Shown: piece by piece, positions 46,967-56,753 of the stretch
Layout of the letters: each line of letters opens with the position of its first letter
How positions within the stretch are numbered: position 1 is the stretch's first letter
From: Mycobacterium parmense
GTDB taxonomy: Bacteria > Actinomycetota > Actinomycetes > Mycobacteriales > Mycobacteriaceae
Direction: 5' to 3'
DNA length: 64,000 nt
NCBI RefSeq assembly: GCF_010730575.1
Contig: NZ_AP022614.1
Location: 1,426,001-1,490,000 of the forward strand
The notes under the pieces: generated by a model
Seen by the model: the letters and a program-made list of their open reading frames with translations, nothing else
The model's database searches: none
What the model was told of the DNA's origin: nothing
Position numbers and translations under genes: made by a program

Positions 46967-48211
46967 GTGGCGGCCGGGCCCGACGTCCTGGTCATCGGCG
47001 CGGGCTTGGCAGGTCTGCGCTGCGCGGGCGTACTGGCGGCGGCCGGCCGTGACGTGCGGGTGTGGGAGGCGGGCGACGACGTCGGCGGTCGCGTCCGCAC
47101 CGACGAGGTCGACGGGTTTTTGTGCGACCGCGGATTCCAGGTGCTCAATCCGGCTTACCCCGAGCTCGAACGCTCCGTCGACGTGGCCGCGCTGCGCCTG
47201 CAGACCTTCCGGGCCGGGGTGGCGATCCGGCGACAACTCGGCGCGGCACTGCTGGTGCACCCGCTGCGCGAACCGGCGCTGGTGCCCAGGATGCTCGCCT
47301 CGGGCGCGGTCAGACCCCGCGAGGCGCTCGCGCTGGCACGCTGGGCGCTGCCGGCGCTGCGGCCCGCGAAGCTCAAGTCGCGCCGCGACGACGACACCCT
47401 GCGGCGAAGCCTGGACCGGTGCGGCGCCCACGGTGAACTGCGCCGCACGGTGGACAGATTCCTCGCCGGTGTCCTGCTCGACGACAGTGGCGGCACGTCC
47501 AACGCCTTCGGCCTGCTGTTGGCCCGCATGTTCTTGTTCGGGGTTCCCGGGTTGCCGGCGGGCGGGATGCGGTCGCTGCCGCGCCGGCTCGCCGAGCCGC
47601 TCGCGGGCCGAATCTCGTTGAACCACAAGATGACTCATTTCGAGCATGGCGGGGGGCGGTGGACGGTTCACGGGCCCGAGACGACGACCGCCCGCGATGT
47701 CGTCGTGGCGACCGGCCCGGTGACCGCGGCGGCGCTCACCGGCGCGCCCACGCCCGCGACGCACGCGGTGGTCACCGACTGGTGGGCGGCCGACGAGGCA
47801 CCCCCGGGGCCGCCCATGCTCTGGGTCGACAGCCGTTCCGATCCGCCGGGACCGGTGGTCAACACGGCCGTCATCAGCGCCGCCGCGCCGACGTACGCGC
47901 CACCCGGGCGGCACCTGATCAGCGCGTCGGCGCTGCTGGGGCCTGACCGTGCGGCGCCGCCCGAGACCGCGATGCGACGGCACGCCGCCGAGATCCTGGG
48001 AATTGACGGCGGGCGTTGGGAATCGGTGACGCGGCACGTCGTCGAGCATGCGCTGCCCGCTCAACCGCCGCCGCTGGCCGTCCGCCGCCCCGTGCACATC
48101 CGCGACGGACTGTGGTGGTGTGGCGATCACCGGGACACCGCCTCGATTCAGGGCGCCCTGGTCAGCGGCAGGCGCACCGCGGAAGCGCTGCTGCGGCAAC
48201 GCCGTCCCTGA
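46967..48211 (+). CDS. FAD-dependent amine-oxidase/protoporphyrinogen-oxidase-like protein
   Basis: Flavin oxidoreductase of 414 residues. The N-terminal FAD motif is VLVIGAGLAGLRCAGVLAA with the following GGRVRTDEVDGFLCDRGFQV, which together mark the amine oxidase/phytoene desaturase superfamily. A C-terminal WWCGDHRDTASIQGALVSG completes the FAD site. Substrate unknown; amines, carotenoid-like or porphyrin-like compounds are all possible. GTG at 46967, two bases after the DUF427 stop. It precedes the SDR by 81 bp. Confidence 0.85.
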   Translation: MAAGPDVLVIGAGLAGLRCAGVLAAAGRDVRVWEAGDDVGGRVRTDEVDGFLCDRGFQVLNPAYPELERSVDVAALRLQTFRAGVAIRRQLGAALLVHPLREPALVPRMLASGAVRPREALALARWALPALRPAKLKSRRDDDTLRRSLDRCGAHGELRRTVDRFLAGVLLDDSGGTSNAFGLLLARMFLFGVPGLPAGGMRSLPRRLAEPLAGRISLNHKMTHFEHGGGRWTVHGPETTTARDVVVATGPVTAAALTGAPTPATHAVVTDWWAADEAPPGPPMLWVDSRSDPPGPVVNTAVISAAAPTYAPPGRHLISASALLGPDRAAPPETAMRRHAAEILGIDGGRWESVTRHVVEHALPAQPPPLAVRRPVHIRDGLWWCGDHRDTASIQGALVSGRRTAEALLRQRRP

Positions 48212-48292
48212 AGTTGTTGCGCTCCCCCGCGCGGAGTGCTGTGCTTACCCCATCGCAGACTTGACACCCGTCAAGAACCGGAGGTACGGACA

Positions 48293-49141
48293 ATGGCTGA
48301 CACCGCATCCATCGGGCTCAGGGTCCGCGACAAGGTCGTCGTCATCACCGGCGGCGCCCGCGGGATCGGGCTGGCCACCGCGACCGCCCTGCACAGGCTG
48401 GGCGCCAGGGTGGCGATCGGCGACGTCGACGAGGTGCGGGTGAAGGAGTCCGGCGCGAGCCTCGGACTCGACGTCTACGGGAAGCTCGACGTCACCGAAC
48501 CGCACTCGTTCGCCGACTTCCTCGACGAGGTCGAACGCCAACTCGGCCCGATCGACGTGCTGATCAACAACGCCGGTATCATGCCGCTCGGCCGGATCAT
48601 CGACGAGTCGGACGCGGTGACGCGCCGCATCCTGGACATCAACGTCTACGGCGTGATCCTGGGCAGCAAGCTGGCGCTGAAGCTGATGGTTCCACGGCGG
48701 CGAGGTCACATCATCAACGTCGCCTCACTGGCCGGCGAGAGCTACATCCCCGGCGCGGCCACCTACTGCGCGAGCAAGCACGCCGTCGTCGGCTTCACCG
48801 ACACTGCCCGGCTCGAGTACCGCAAGACCGGCGTGAAGTTCTCTGTGGTGTTGCCGACGTTCGTCAACACCGAGCTCATCGCGGGCACGTCCGGAGTGAA
48901 GGGGTTCAGAAACGCCGAGCCGGCCGACATCGCCGACGCGATCGTGCGCCTGGTCGCCAAGCCCACGCCGCGGGTCCGTGTCACCAGGGCCATGGGCGTG
49001 CTGGTCTCGTCGGCCAAGTTCATGCCGCGCTCGGTGGCCGAAAGCGTCAACCGGGCTCTCGGCGGCGAGCGCTTCTTCGCCGACGACGTCGACGTCGAGA
49101 AGCGGCGTGCCTACGAGGCGCGGGCGCGCGGCGAAGAGTGA
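48293..49141 (+). CDS. Short-chain dehydrogenase/reductase
   Basis: Classical SDR of 282 residues. The motifs are [12 protein letters not shown] at the N-terminus, NNAGIMPLG, and YCASK as the catalytic Tyr-x3-Lys with Ser upstream in [13 protein letters not shown]. The C-terminal extension ([20 protein letters not shown]) resembles mycobacterial SDRs such as Rv1865c, which it matches by order. ATG at 48293 with GGAGG (48280-48284). Substrate unknown. It lies 61 bp before the phosphoketolase gene, same strand. Confidence 0.9.
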   Translation: MADTASIGLRVRDKVVVITGGARGIGLATATALHRLGARVAIGDVDEVRVKESGASLGLDVYGKLDVTEPHSFADFLDEVERQLGPIDVLINNAGIMPLGRIIDESDAVTRRILDINVYGVILGSKLALKLMVPRRRGHIINVASLAGESYIPGAATYCASKHAVVGFTDTARLEYRKTGVKFSVVLPTFVNTELIAGTSGVKGFRNAEPADIADAIVRLVAKPTPRVRVTRAMGVLVSSAKFMPRSVAESVNRALGGERFFADDVDVEKRRAYEARARGEE

Positions 49142-49202
49142 CCTAAGCTTCTCGCGGTATTCATCAGCTCCGCGCACAATCGGCGGGGTGAGCCTGCAAA
49201 CC

Positions 49203-51605
49203 ATGACCACCGCTTCCCTCGCCGACGACGAACTCGACCTCATCAACGCCTACTGGCGGGCCGCCAACTATGTGTCGGTGGGCCAGATCTACCTGCTGGC
49301 CAACCCGCTGCTCGCCGAGCCGCTGGCGCCCGAGCACGTCAAACCGCGGCTGCTGGGCCACTGGGGCACCACACCGGGGCTCAACCTGATCTACGCGCAC
49401 CTCAATCGGGTGATCCGCAACCGCGACGCCAACGTCATCTACGTGACCGGCCCCGGCCACGGCGGCCCGGCGCTGGTGGCCAACGCCTACCTCGAGGGCA
49501 CCTACAGCGAGGTGTACACCGGCATCGAACAAGACGCCGAGGGCATGCGAAAGCTGTTCCGGCAGTTCTCTTTTCCCGGTGGCATCCCCAGCCACGTCGC
49601 CGCCCAGACGCCGGGGTCCATCCACGAGGGCGGCGAGCTGGGCTACGCGCTGGTGCACGCCTTCGGCGCGGCGTTCGACAACCCGGACCTGGTGGTCGCG
49701 TGCGTGGTCGGCGACGGCGAGGCCGAGACGGGACCGCTGGCCGCCGGCTGGCACTCCAACAAGTTCCTCAACCCCGCCCGCGACGGCGCGGTGCTGCCGA
49801 TCCTGGCGCTCAACGGCTACAAGATCGCCAACCCCACCGTGCTGGCCCGCATCCCGCACGACGAGCTGGAGGCGCTGCTGCGCGGCTACGGCTACCGGCC
49901 GATCACGGTCGCCGGCGACGACCCGGCCGACGTCCACCGGCAGCTGGCCGCCGCCCTCGACGACGCCTTCGACGAAATCGGCGTGATCCAGAGCACCGCG
50001 CGCTCGAGCAACAACCTGAACGACAACGAGGGCAACCGGGTCGAGCGGCCCGTCTGGCCGATGATCGTGTTACGCACCCCCAAGGGCTGGACGGGGCCGA
50101 AGGTGGTCGACGGCAAGAAGGTGGAGGGCACCTGGCGGGCGCATCAGGTGCCGCTCGCCGAGACCCACGACAACCCCGAACACCGTGCGCAGCTCGAACA
50201 GTGGCTGCGCAGCTACCGGCCCGAGGAGCTTTTCGACGACGACGGCAGGCTGCGCGCGGAGTTGCGGGCGCTGGCCCCCGAAGGTGAGCGGCGGATGAGC
50301 GCCAACCCGCACGCCAACGGCGGGCTGCTGCTGCACGACCTCGACCTGCCGGACTTCCGCGACTACGCCGTCGCGGTGCCGGAGCCCGCGGCCGTCACGC
50401 ACGAGGCCACCCGCGTACTCGGCACCTTCCTTCGGGACGTGATGGCCCGCAACGCCGACCGCTTCCGGCTCATGGGCCCCGACGAGACCGCCTCCAACCG
50501 GCTCGACGCCGTGTACGGGGTCACCGACAAGGTATGGATGTCCGAGATCGGCCCCGACGACGAGCACCTCGCGCCCGACGGGCGGGTGATGGAGGTGCTG
50601 TCGGAGCACCTGTGCCAGGGCTGGCTGGAAGGCTATCTGCTGACCGGCCGGCACGGGCTGTTCAACTGCTACGAGGCCTTCGTGCACATCGTCGACTCGA
50701 TGCTCAACCAGCACGCCAAATGGCTTGCCACCAGCCGCGAACTGCCGTGGCGGCGGCCCATCGCGTCGCTGAACTACCTGCTGACCTCCCACGTGTGGCG
50801 CCAGGACCACAACGGCGCGTCGCACCAGGACCCCGGCTTCATCGACCTGGTCGCCAACAAGCGGGCCGAGTTGACGCGGGTATACCTGCCGCCGGACGGC
50901 AACACGCTGCTGTCGGTGGCCGACCACTGTCTGCGCAGCCGCGACTACATCAACGTCGTCGTCGCCGGCAAGCAACCCGCGCTGGCCTACCTCGACATGG
51001 ACCAGGCCATCGCGCACTGCGCCCGCGGGCTGGGCATCTGGCCATGGGCGAGCACGGCCACCGACGAGCCGGACGTGGTGCTGGCGTGCGCCGGCGACAT
51101 CCCGACGCTGGAAACCCTGGCCGCCGCCGACATCCTGCGCCGTGAACTGCCCGGCCTGGCCGTCCGGGTGGTCAACGTCGTCGACCTGATGCGGCTGCAG
51201 CCGGATTCCGAGCACCCGCACGGCCTGCCGGACCGGGAGTTCGACGCGTTGTTCACCCGCGACAAGCCGGTGATATTCGCCTACCACGGCTACCCGTGGC
51301 TGATCCACCGGCTCACCTATCGCCGGACCAACCACCCGCACATCCACGTTCGCGGCTTCAAGGAGCGCGGCACCACCACGACGCCGTTCGACATGGTGAT
51401 GCTCAACGACTTGGACCGCTTCCACCTGGTCATGGACGTCATCGACCGGGTGGACGGCCTGGCGAGCCGCGCCGCCGTGCTGCGCCAGCAGATGACGGAC
51501 GCCCGTCTGGCCGCGCGCGCCTACACCCGGGAGCACGGGGAGGACGACCCGGCGATCTCGGGGTGGGTCTGGGAGGCGAGCGAGCGGAGCGAACGCAGTG
51601 AGTGA
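49203..51605 (+). CDS. xfp: Xylulose-5-phosphate/fructose-6-phosphate phosphoketolase
   Basis: ThDP-dependent enzyme of 800 residues that splits xylulose-5-phosphate or fructose-6-phosphate with phosphate, giving acetyl phosphate and a shorter sugar phosphate. Family landmarks include [17 protein letters not shown], the [19 protein letters not shown] with the active-site His, the ThDP motif [13 protein letters not shown], and [17 protein letters not shown] 49203 is preferred; a GTG at 49188 is in frame. The last codons, [10 protein letters not shown], are written in the first unit of the 60-bp tandem repeat. Not part of this locus in M. tuberculosis as I recall it. Confidence 0.95.
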   Translation: MTTASLADDELDLINAYWRAANYVSVGQIYLLANPLLAEPLAPEHVKPRLLGHWGTTPGLNLIYAHLNRVIRNRDANVIYVTGPGHGGPALVANAYLEGTYSEVYTGIEQDAEGMRKLFRQFSFPGGIPSHVAAQTPGSIHEGGELGYALVHAFGAAFDNPDLVVACVVGDGEAETGPLAAGWHSNKFLNPARDGAVLPILALNGYKIANPTVLARIPHDELEALLRGYGYRPITVAGDDPADVHRQLAAALDDAFDEIGVIQSTARSSNNLNDNEGNRVERPVWPMIVLRTPKGWTGPKVVDGKKVEGTWRAHQVPLAETHDNPEHRAQLEQWLRSYRPEELFDDDGRLRAELRALAPEGERRMSANPHANGGLLLHDLDLPDFRDYAVAVPEPAAVTHEATRVLGTFLRDVMARNADRFRLMGPDETASNRLDAVYGVTDKVWMSEIGPDDEHLAPDGRVMEVLSEHLCQGWLEGYLLTGRHGLFNCYEAFVHIVDSMLNQHAKWLATSRELPWRRPIASLNYLLTSHVWRQDHNGASHQDPGFIDLVANKRAELTRVYLPPDGNTLLSVADHCLRSRDYINVVVAGKQPALAYLDMDQAIAHCARGLGIWPWASTATDEPDVVLACAGDIPTLETLAAADILRRELPGLAVRVVNVVDLMRLQPDSEHPHGLPDREFDALFTRDKPVIFAYHGYPWLIHRLTYRRTNHPHIHVRGFKERGTTTTPFDMVMLNDLDRFHLVMDVIDRVDGLASRAAVLRQQMTDARLAARAYTREHGEDDPAISGWVWEASERSERSE

Positions 51606-51828
51606 CGGGAGCGAGCCGACCCGTTGAACCCGGCGGCGAGCGAGCGGAGCGAACGCAGTGAGTGACGGGAGGGAGCCGACCCGTTGAACCCGGAGGCGAG
51701 CGAGCGGAGCGAACGCAGTGAGTGACGGGAGCGAGCCGACCCGTTGAACCCGGCGGCGAGCGAGCGGAGCGAACGCAGTGAGTGACGGGAGCGAGGCGAC
51801 CCGTTGAACCCGGCGGCGAGCGAGCGGA
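51575..51828. repeat. 60-bp tandem repeat (VNTR-like), about 4.2 copies
   Basis: A 60-bp unit beginning GGCGAGCGAGCGGAGCGAAC, then cagtgagtgacgggagcgag and ccgacccgttgaacccg, repeats four times with single-base changes. The first unit forms the end of the phosphoketolase gene; the rest fill the space before the CPBP gene. Period 60 keeps one frame, so both strands also look like repeated peptides, which I do not regard as real genes. Copy number may vary between strains. Confidence 0.95.
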
Positions 51829-51866
51829 TCCCGGGGTCGACTCCGCCCCGCGGGTAACATTGCCTG

Positions 51867-52628
51867 ATGCCCGAGACCGCCGCCTGCGCCGACAGCCATC
51901 CGCTGGTCTCACAGCTCTCGGCGCTGCACCGATTCCGTCTTCGGCTCGACGTCGCCGTCGTCGTGGTGGTCTTGATCGTGGCCAATCTGGTCGCGCATTT
52001 CACGACCCCGTGGGCGAGCGTGGCCACCGTGCCCGCCGCCGCCGTCGGGCTCGTGATCCTGATGCGGTGCAGCGGGCTGGCCTGGGTCGACCTCGGTCTG
52101 GGCCGTGAGCACTGGCGATCCGGCCTCGGTTACGCGCTGGCCGCCGTGGCCGTCGTCGCGTCGGTGATCGCGATCGGTGTGCTCTTGCCGGTGACCCGGC
52201 CGATGTTCATGAACCACCGCTACGCCTCGGTGTCCGGCGCCCTGATCGCCTCGATGGTGATCATCCCCGTGCAGACGGTGATCCCGGAGGAGTTGGCCTT
52301 CCGCGGGGTGCTGCACGGCACGCTGCACCGCGCCTGGGGATTTCGCGGGGTCGCGTTGGCGGGCTCGCTGCTGTTCGGCCTGTGGCACGTGGTGACGTCG
52401 CTGGGTCTGACCGGCAGCAACGTCGGCTTCACCCGGCTGTTCGGCGGCGGGATCGCGGGGATGCTGGCGGGAGTGACACTGGCGGTGCTGGCCACCGGCG
52501 CCGCCGGCTTCGTCTTCAGCTGGCTACGCCGGCGCAGCGGCAGCCTGATCGCGCCGATCGCGCTGCATTGGTCGCTGAACGGGCTCGGCGCCCTGGCCGC
52601 CGCGCTGGTCTGGCATTTGTCGACCTGA
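51867..52628 (+). CDS. CPBP-family intramembrane metalloprotease
   Basis: Membrane protein of 253 residues with about seven segments and the CPBP/Abi motifs: EELAFRG (motif 1, EE-x3-R), FGLWH (motif 2, with a metal-ligand His) and HWSLN (motif 3). Family members are glutamic-type or metal-linked intramembrane proteases; some protect bacteriocin producers, others process prenylated or signalling proteins. By position and size it matches Rv1863c. ATG at 51867. It ends 4 bp before the stop of the converging adhA gene. Confidence 0.9.
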   Translation: MPETAACADSHPLVSQLSALHRFRLRLDVAVVVVVLIVANLVAHFTTPWASVATVPAAAVGLVILMRCSGLAWVDLGLGREHWRSGLGYALAAVAVVASVIAIGVLLPVTRPMFMNHRYASVSGALIASMVIIPVQTVIPEELAFRGVLHGTLHRAWGFRGVALAGSLLFGLWHVVTSLGLTGSNVGFTRLFGGGIAGMLAGVTLAVLATGAAGFVFSWLRRRSGSLIAPIALHWSLNGLGALAAALVWHLST

Positions 52629-52632
52629 GCGG

Positions 52633-53661
52633 TCACACCAGCAGTACGGCCGCCCCGGCGATGCGGCCCGCGCTGAGATCCGCCAGGGCCTCATCGGCGC
52701 GCCCCAGCGGATACTCCGGTGTCGTCACCTCGATGTGATGTTGCCCCGCGAATTGCAGGAACTCGCGCGCATCGGCCCGGGTGTTCGACGTGACCGACCG
52801 CATCTGGCGCTCTTGGAAGAGGTGACGCTGATAGTTCAGCGGTGGTATGTCGGACAGGTGGATCCCCGCGATCGACAACGTGCCTCCGCGATCGAGGGCT
52901 TCGAGGGCGGGCAGCACCAGGTCGCCGACCGGCGCGAACAGGATCGCCGCGTCGAGCGGTACCGGCGGAGGGTCGGCGGCGCCCTGGGCCGACGCGACGC
53001 CGAGCCGCAACGCCAAGTCCCGGGCCTCGGCCCCGCGGGTCATGACGTGTACCTCGGCCCCCTGGGCGAGGGCGACCTGCGCGGTGATGTGGGCGCTGCC
53101 GCCGAAGCCGTACAACCCGAGCCGCCCCCCCGGCGGCAACTCCGCGCGCCGCAGCGAGCGGTAGCCGATGATCCCGGCGCACAGCAGCGGCGCGAGTTCG
53201 CTGTCGCTGTAACCGGCCGGTAGATGGTGCGCGTAAGCGGCGGGGACGGTGGCGAATTCGGCGTATCCCCCGTCGGCGTCCCAGCCGGTGTAGCGCGACT
53301 GTGGGCAGAGGTTCTCGTCGCCCCGACGGCAGTATGTGCACACCCCGCAGGTGTGGCGCAGCCACGCGATGCCCACCCGGTCGCCGGGCCGGAAGTCGTC
53401 GCCGGCCGCCGAGCCCACCTCGACGACCTCCCCGACCACCTCGTGGCCGGGCGTCACGGCGTCCCGGTGAACCGGAAGATCGCCCTCGGTGACGTGCAGG
53501 TCGGTGCGGCACACCCCGCAGGCGCGCACGGCGACCAGCAACTCCGGCGGTTGGGGGCGCGGGACGTCGGCGGTCACCGCTTCGAGGGGACCGGTCTGGA
53601 TCGGTCCGGGCCGGCGCACCCGCCAGGCGCGCATCGTCGTCGGGATCGCGGCCGGGGCCAT
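52633..53661 (-). CDS. adhA: Zinc-dependent alcohol dehydrogenase AdhA
   Basis: Medium-chain NAD(P)-dependent alcohol dehydrogenase of 342 residues. The catalytic-zinc region has [13 protein letters not shown] preceded by [10 protein letters not shown], and the structural-zinc loop is [15 protein letters not shown]. The Rossmann segment is [19 protein letters not shown] at 53661. It matches Rv1862 by order. It is converging with the CPBP gene and lies downstream of the Rv1861-like gene on the same strand. Physiological substrate not set by sequence. Confidence 0.92.
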   Translation of the reverse strand: MAPAAIPTTMRAWRVRRPGPIQTGPLEAVTADVPRPQPPELLVAVRACGVCRTDLHVTEGDLPVHRDAVTPGHEVVGEVVEVGSAAGDDFRPGDRVGIAWLRHTCGVCTYCRRGDENLCPQSRYTGWDADGGYAEFATVPAAYAHHLPAGYSDSELAPLLCAGIIGYRSLRRAELPPGGRLGLYGFGGSAHITAQVALAQGAEVHVMTRGAEARDLALRLGVASAQGAADPPPVPLDAAILFAPVGDLVLPALEALDRGGTLSIAGIHLSDIPPLNYQRHLFQERQMRSVTSNTRADAREFLQFAGQHHIEVTTPEYPLGRADEALADLSAGRIAGAAVLLV

Positions 53662-53709
53662 CCGACCATCATGCCGCCGCGAGGCCCCGGCCGCGAAGGG
53701 TGGGCCGGG

Positions 53710-54009
53710 TTAGGTCCTGCGCACCATGCCGACGACCCAGAGCAGGAGCAGCGCGCCGAGCAGCGCGGTGAAGAAGGTGAAGATGAGTCCGCCGCCGGCG
53801 GTGTTGACGAAGAAGCTCAGGATGAAACCGCCGATGAGTGCTCCCACGACGCCGATGACGATGTCCATCAGGATGCCTGCTCCGCTGCCCCTGATGATTC
53901 TGCTGGCGAGCGCGCCCGCCAGCCCGCCGATGATGATGTAGCCGATGATGCCGACGCTGGTGAAGGTCGTGGAACGGGCCAGGTATTCGGTAGCAGCCAT
54001 GACGTTCAT
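53710..54009 (-). CDS. GlsB/YeaQ/YmgE-family small membrane protein
   Basis: Membrane protein of 99 residues with three or four hydrophobic segments (SVGIIGYIIIGGLAGALAS, GILMDIVIGVVGALIGGFIL and FTFFTALLGALLLLWVV) and the family pattern GxxGGxxA with RIIRGSGAG between. These proteins are called transglycosylase-associated but have no proven enzymatic role; some are stress-induced. Start ATG 54009, or ATG 54000 inside. It lies downstream of apa on the same strand, 145 bp away. Corresponds to Rv1861. Confidence 0.88.
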   Translation of the reverse strand: MNVMAATEYLARSTTFTSVGIIGYIIIGGLAGALASRIIRGSGAGILMDIVIGVVGALIGGFILSFFVNTAGGGLIFTFFTALLGALLLLWVVGMVRRT

Positions 54010-54154
54010 GCGGGTCTCCTTGCATTCGCTGGCAAAGCCCGGCTATTTGCCGGGCCGTCATTTCGGTATACCCGGTTTGCGTCACGAAACGAATGTCGAT
54101 TTGGAGACGGTTGACCTGTCGCGGGTCGGCGCCGCGACGGCTTCACGGCGACGG

Positions 54155-55306
54155 TCAGGCGGACAGCGTCTGCTGCGGCGCCGGCGAGGGGCTGGGGCTC
54201 TCCTGGCTCGCGGGTGCCTGCCCCGGGGCGGGCGCGGGAGCCGGTGCGGGCACCGGTGCAGGGGCCGGAGCCGGAGCTGGGGCCGGGGCAGGCGCCGGAG
54301 CCGCCGGGCCGGGTGGCACCGGCGCGGGGGCTCCCGGGGCGGGCGGTCCGGATGGGGCTTCGGGTGGCGGCGCGACGCCGGGTTGGATGGATTCGGCCAG
54401 CGCCTTGGCCGCGACCTTGTCGACGGGGTCGTTCGAGGTCCCCAGCCACACCACGAACCAGCGCTGCGAAGGCGCGCCGTTGGCCGCGGGCGCGCCGACG
54501 ACGCCGGTCCAGATCTGCCCGTTGGGCTTGCTCGTGTCGGAGAATTTGACCTCGTAGAACGACGCGCTGCCGGTGATCCCGTTGGCGCCGGTCAGCGGCG
54601 TGGCCTCCTGGTTGATCCGGGTGCCGGGGTAGGGCATGAAGAACTCACCCATGTCCGACCCCAGCCGCACCGCGGCCTTGGCGTTGTCGGGTTCGGCGCT
54701 GGCGTAGAGCTTCTGGTCCAGCCTGCCCAGCACGATGCGGGTGTCGTTGGCGACCGCCGGGGGCTGCCCGGACATCGGCGGCGGCCCGGTGACCTTGCTC
54801 AGCAGCGCCGAGCCGTAGTCGAGATGGGAGGCGTCCGATTCCACCCAACCGGCGGGCAGGACATAGCTGAAGCCGCCGACGGGGTTGCTCACCCGACCGG
54901 CGTTGGGGTCGACCGGCGGGGGCGGCGGGTTGACGCCGGGCGGCGGCGGTGGCGCGTTGGGGTCGGCGGGCGGTGGCGGTGGCGCATTGGGGTCGACGGC
55001 CGGTGGCGGCGCCGCGTTGGGCGCTCCCGGCGGTGGTGGCGCCGCGTTGGGGTCGACGGCCGGTGGCGACGCCGCATTGGGCGCGCCCGGCGCCGCGTTG
55101 GGCGCTCCAGGCGCCGGCTGGCCGTCCGGGGCGGGGGCGCCCGGGGGCGCCGGCGCGGGGGCCGCCGTGGTGGTCGGTGGCACCGGGTCGGCGCTCGCCG
55201 TCGCCGGCAACGCGATGCTGACGGCCGTTGCGCTGGTCACCGTGGCCATCGCCAACGTCGCCCACCAGGCTTTGCGACGCGCCGAGTTCCATTCCACCTG
55301 ATCCAT
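54155..55306 (-). CDS. apa: Alanine/proline-rich secreted antigen Apa (fibronectin-attachment protein)
   Basis: Secreted glycoprotein antigen of 383 residues, longer than the roughly 325 of M. tuberculosis. It has a long signal peptide (n-region [17 protein letters not shown], cleavage near ASADPVPP), an N-terminal Pro/Ala/Asn-rich repeat zone (about 40-155) built from APPPP and VDPNA units, a globular central domain (about 155-325, from [11 protein letters not shown] to a [12 protein letters not shown] segment) and a C-terminal Ala-Pro tail. The extra length lies in the repeats. The Pro-rich segments are the expected mannosylation sites. Binds fibronectin. Corresponds to Rv1860. Confidence 0.95.
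   Translation of the reverse strand: MDQVEWNSARRKAWWATLAMATVTSATAVSIALPATASADPVPPTTTAAPAPAPPGAPAPDGQPAPGAPNAAPGAPNAASPPAVDPNAAPPPPGAPNAAPPPAVDPNAPPPPPADPNAPPPPPGVNPPPPPVDPNAGRVSNPVGGFSYVLPAGWVESDASHLDYGSALLSKVTGPPPMSGQPPAVANDTRIVLGRLDQKLYASAEPDNAKAAVRLGSDMGEFFMPYPGTRINQEATPLTGANGITGSASFYEVKFSDTSKPNGQIWTGVVGAPAANGAPSQRWFVVWLGTSNDPVDKVAAKALAESIQPGVAPPPEAPSGPPAPGAPAPVPPGPAAPAPAPAPAPAPAPAPVPAPAPAPAPGQAPASQESPSPSPAPQQTLSA
54889..55150. repeat. Repeats encoding the Pro/Ala/Asn-rich zone of apa
   Basis: The DNA behind the N-terminal Apa repeats consists of imperfect units built on ggtggcggtggcgc and gcgttggggtcgacggcc, giving PNAxPPP and AVDPNA blocks in the protein. Units vary in length by multiples of three, so the frame is kept. 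The arrangement invites length variation between strains. Confidence 0.8.
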
Positions 55307-55393
55307 GGCGACGAACCTACCGTGTTACTGCCGTGTTGCAAGGAGCCGTGCGGGCGGTTTCGCCGCCGTTGCCGAGATGCAACCTGGCGTCGC

Positions 55394-56515
55394 TCAAGGC
55401 AATTCATCGGGGGGGTGCCGTCGCGACGCCGGATAGAGCGCCACCTCGCGGGCTTTGACGGCGAACCACACGCGCTCCCCGGGCGTCATCCTCAGCTCGG
55501 CGGCTGCGTCGACCGTGATCTCGGCGGTCAGCCCCGGGGCGCCGTCGGGTTGCTGGGCGCCGCGCACCAGGACGGCCGACCCCCGGACGTCGAGTTCGGC
55601 GACGGTGACCTCGACGGTGTTGCGCGGGCTACCGTGCGGTTGGTCCCGGAAGACGGCCACCGCGGTCGGCGGGAACACCGCGATCGCCTCGTCGCCGTCG
55701 GCGAGCGACGTTTCCGGCTCCGGGTTCGCGTGCCAGGTGCCCGAGCCGGCGCGCAGCGCGCCGCCGGGCATCACGACGCCGTTAACCAGGTTGATGCCGG
55801 CGATGCGGGCCCCGAAATTGCTGCGGGGCGCCGTGAGTACCTCGGGCGCCGGGCCGATCTCGGAAATCCTGCCCGACTCCAGCACCAGCACCCGGTCGGC
55901 CAGCGTGAAGACGTCGAGCAGGTCGTGGGTGATCAGGACGACGGCGCAGCCGGTTCTCGTCACGACGCCGCGAAGTACCGCCCGGACCGACGCCGCGGCG
56001 GCCACGTCGAGCCCGGTGAGCGGCTCGTCGAGCAACAGCACGTCGGGCTCCGCCGCCAGCGCGCGGGCGATCGCCACCCGTTGTGCCTGCCCGCCGGACA
56101 GTTGCCGCGGTCGGCGACCGGCCAGGTGCTCGGCATCGACCTCGCGCAACCAGCGCAGCGCCGTCGCCTGCCGGGCGGCGCGGGCCGAGCGCAGCATGCC
56201 GCGCCGGCTGTTCGGCCCGAAGGCCACGTTGGCAGCGACGGTCATGTGCGGGAACAGCAGCGGGTCCTGCATCAGCAGCCCCACTCGCCGTCGGTGCGTC
56301 GCCACGTCGATCCCGGCCGAAGTGTCGGTCAACACCCGGTCCCCCAGCCGCACGATGCCCTCGTCGGGGCTGACGAGCCCGGCGATCACGTGCAGGGCCG
56401 TCGACTTGCCGGCCCCATTGGGGCCGAGCACGGCGAGCACCTCGCCGGCGGACACCGAGAACTCGACGTCCAGGTGGCGTTCGGCCACGACGGCGCGCAG
56501 CTGCAGCTCGCTCAC
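55394..56515 (-). CDS. modC: Molybdate ABC transporter ATP-binding protein ModC
   Basis: ATPase of the molybdate importer, 373 residues. Walker A is GPNGAGKST, the signature is LSGGQAQRVAIARAL, Walker B is VLLLDEPL, and a C-terminal TOBE/Mop-like domain follows (about 290-365). GTG at 56515, chosen because translation from there starts right at the conserved SELQLRAVVAERHLDVEF; ATG options upstream lie in unrelated sequence. It is separated from modB by about 1.8 kb holding the SQR-like cassette, so it may have its own promoter or depend on read-through. Corresponds to Rv1859. Confidence 0.92.
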   Translation of the reverse strand: MSELQLRAVVAERHLDVEFSVSAGEVLAVLGPNGAGKSTALHVIAGLVSPDEGIVRLGDRVLTDTSAGIDVATHRRRVGLLMQDPLLFPHMTVAANVAFGPNSRRGMLRSARAARQATALRWLREVDAEHLAGRRPRQLSGGQAQRVAIARALAAEPDVLLLDEPLTGLDVAAAASVRAVLRGVVTRTGCAVVLITHDLLDVFTLADRVLVLESGRISEIGPAPEVLTAPRSNFGARIAGINLVNGVVMPGGALRAGSGTWHANPEPETSLADGDEAIAVFPPTAVAVFRDQPHGSPRNTVEVTVAELDVRGSAVLVRGAQQPDGAPGLTAEITVDAAAELRMTPGERVWFAVKAREVALYPASRRHPPDELP

Positions 56516-56565
56516 GGCTGGGCCTACCTCGTCTCGGTTGGGGACGACGGGCGGCCCGTCCGGGG

Positions 56566-56742
56566 TCAGCCGTGTCCGCTGTGGATGATCCGCATCATTT
56601 TCAGATTGATGCTGACAAAGCGCCAGGATTGGAACACGAGGTTCTGCCGCAACCGCAACGTCCCCCGGGTGGGCAGCGGGGCGTCGGCGATGCGTTCGGC
56701 GGTCCGGGCGTCCACCGCCGAGTAGATGCTTTCGTCCTCCAT
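56566..56742 (-). CDS. Small protein downstream of the SQR-like gene
   Basis: Candidate gene of 58 residues starting at ATG 56742, 11 bp after the stop of the SQR-like gene. The sequence is MEDESIYSAVDARTAERIAD followed by APLPTRGTLRLRQNLV and a hydrophobic-to-basic end (FVSINLKMMRIIHSGHG). The N-terminal half is acidic and helical, the C-terminal half basic. I do not recognise the family. Its tight link suggests a small partner or membrane-targeting subunit of the flavoprotein. It precedes modC by 50 bp. Confidence 0.6.
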   Translation of the reverse strand: MEDESIYSAVDARTAERIADAPLPTRGTLRLRQNLVFQSWRFVSINLKMMRIIHSGHG

Positions 56743-56753
56743 GCACGCGCCTT

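Noticed and set aside
51575..51828. CRISPR array
   Set aside because: Units are directly adjacent near-identical 60-mers with no unique spacers and no cas genes nearby.
51439..52027. Minus-strand frames with a 20-residue repeated peptide
   Set aside because: The repeated peptide is just the 60-bp tandem repeat read in frames that stay open because 60 is a multiple of three; there is no start signal or conserved domain.
53945..56725. 926-codon plus-strand frame opposite apa and modC
   Set aside because: It runs through three supported minus-strand genes and reads as Arg/Gly repeats caused by the Apa proline repeats.
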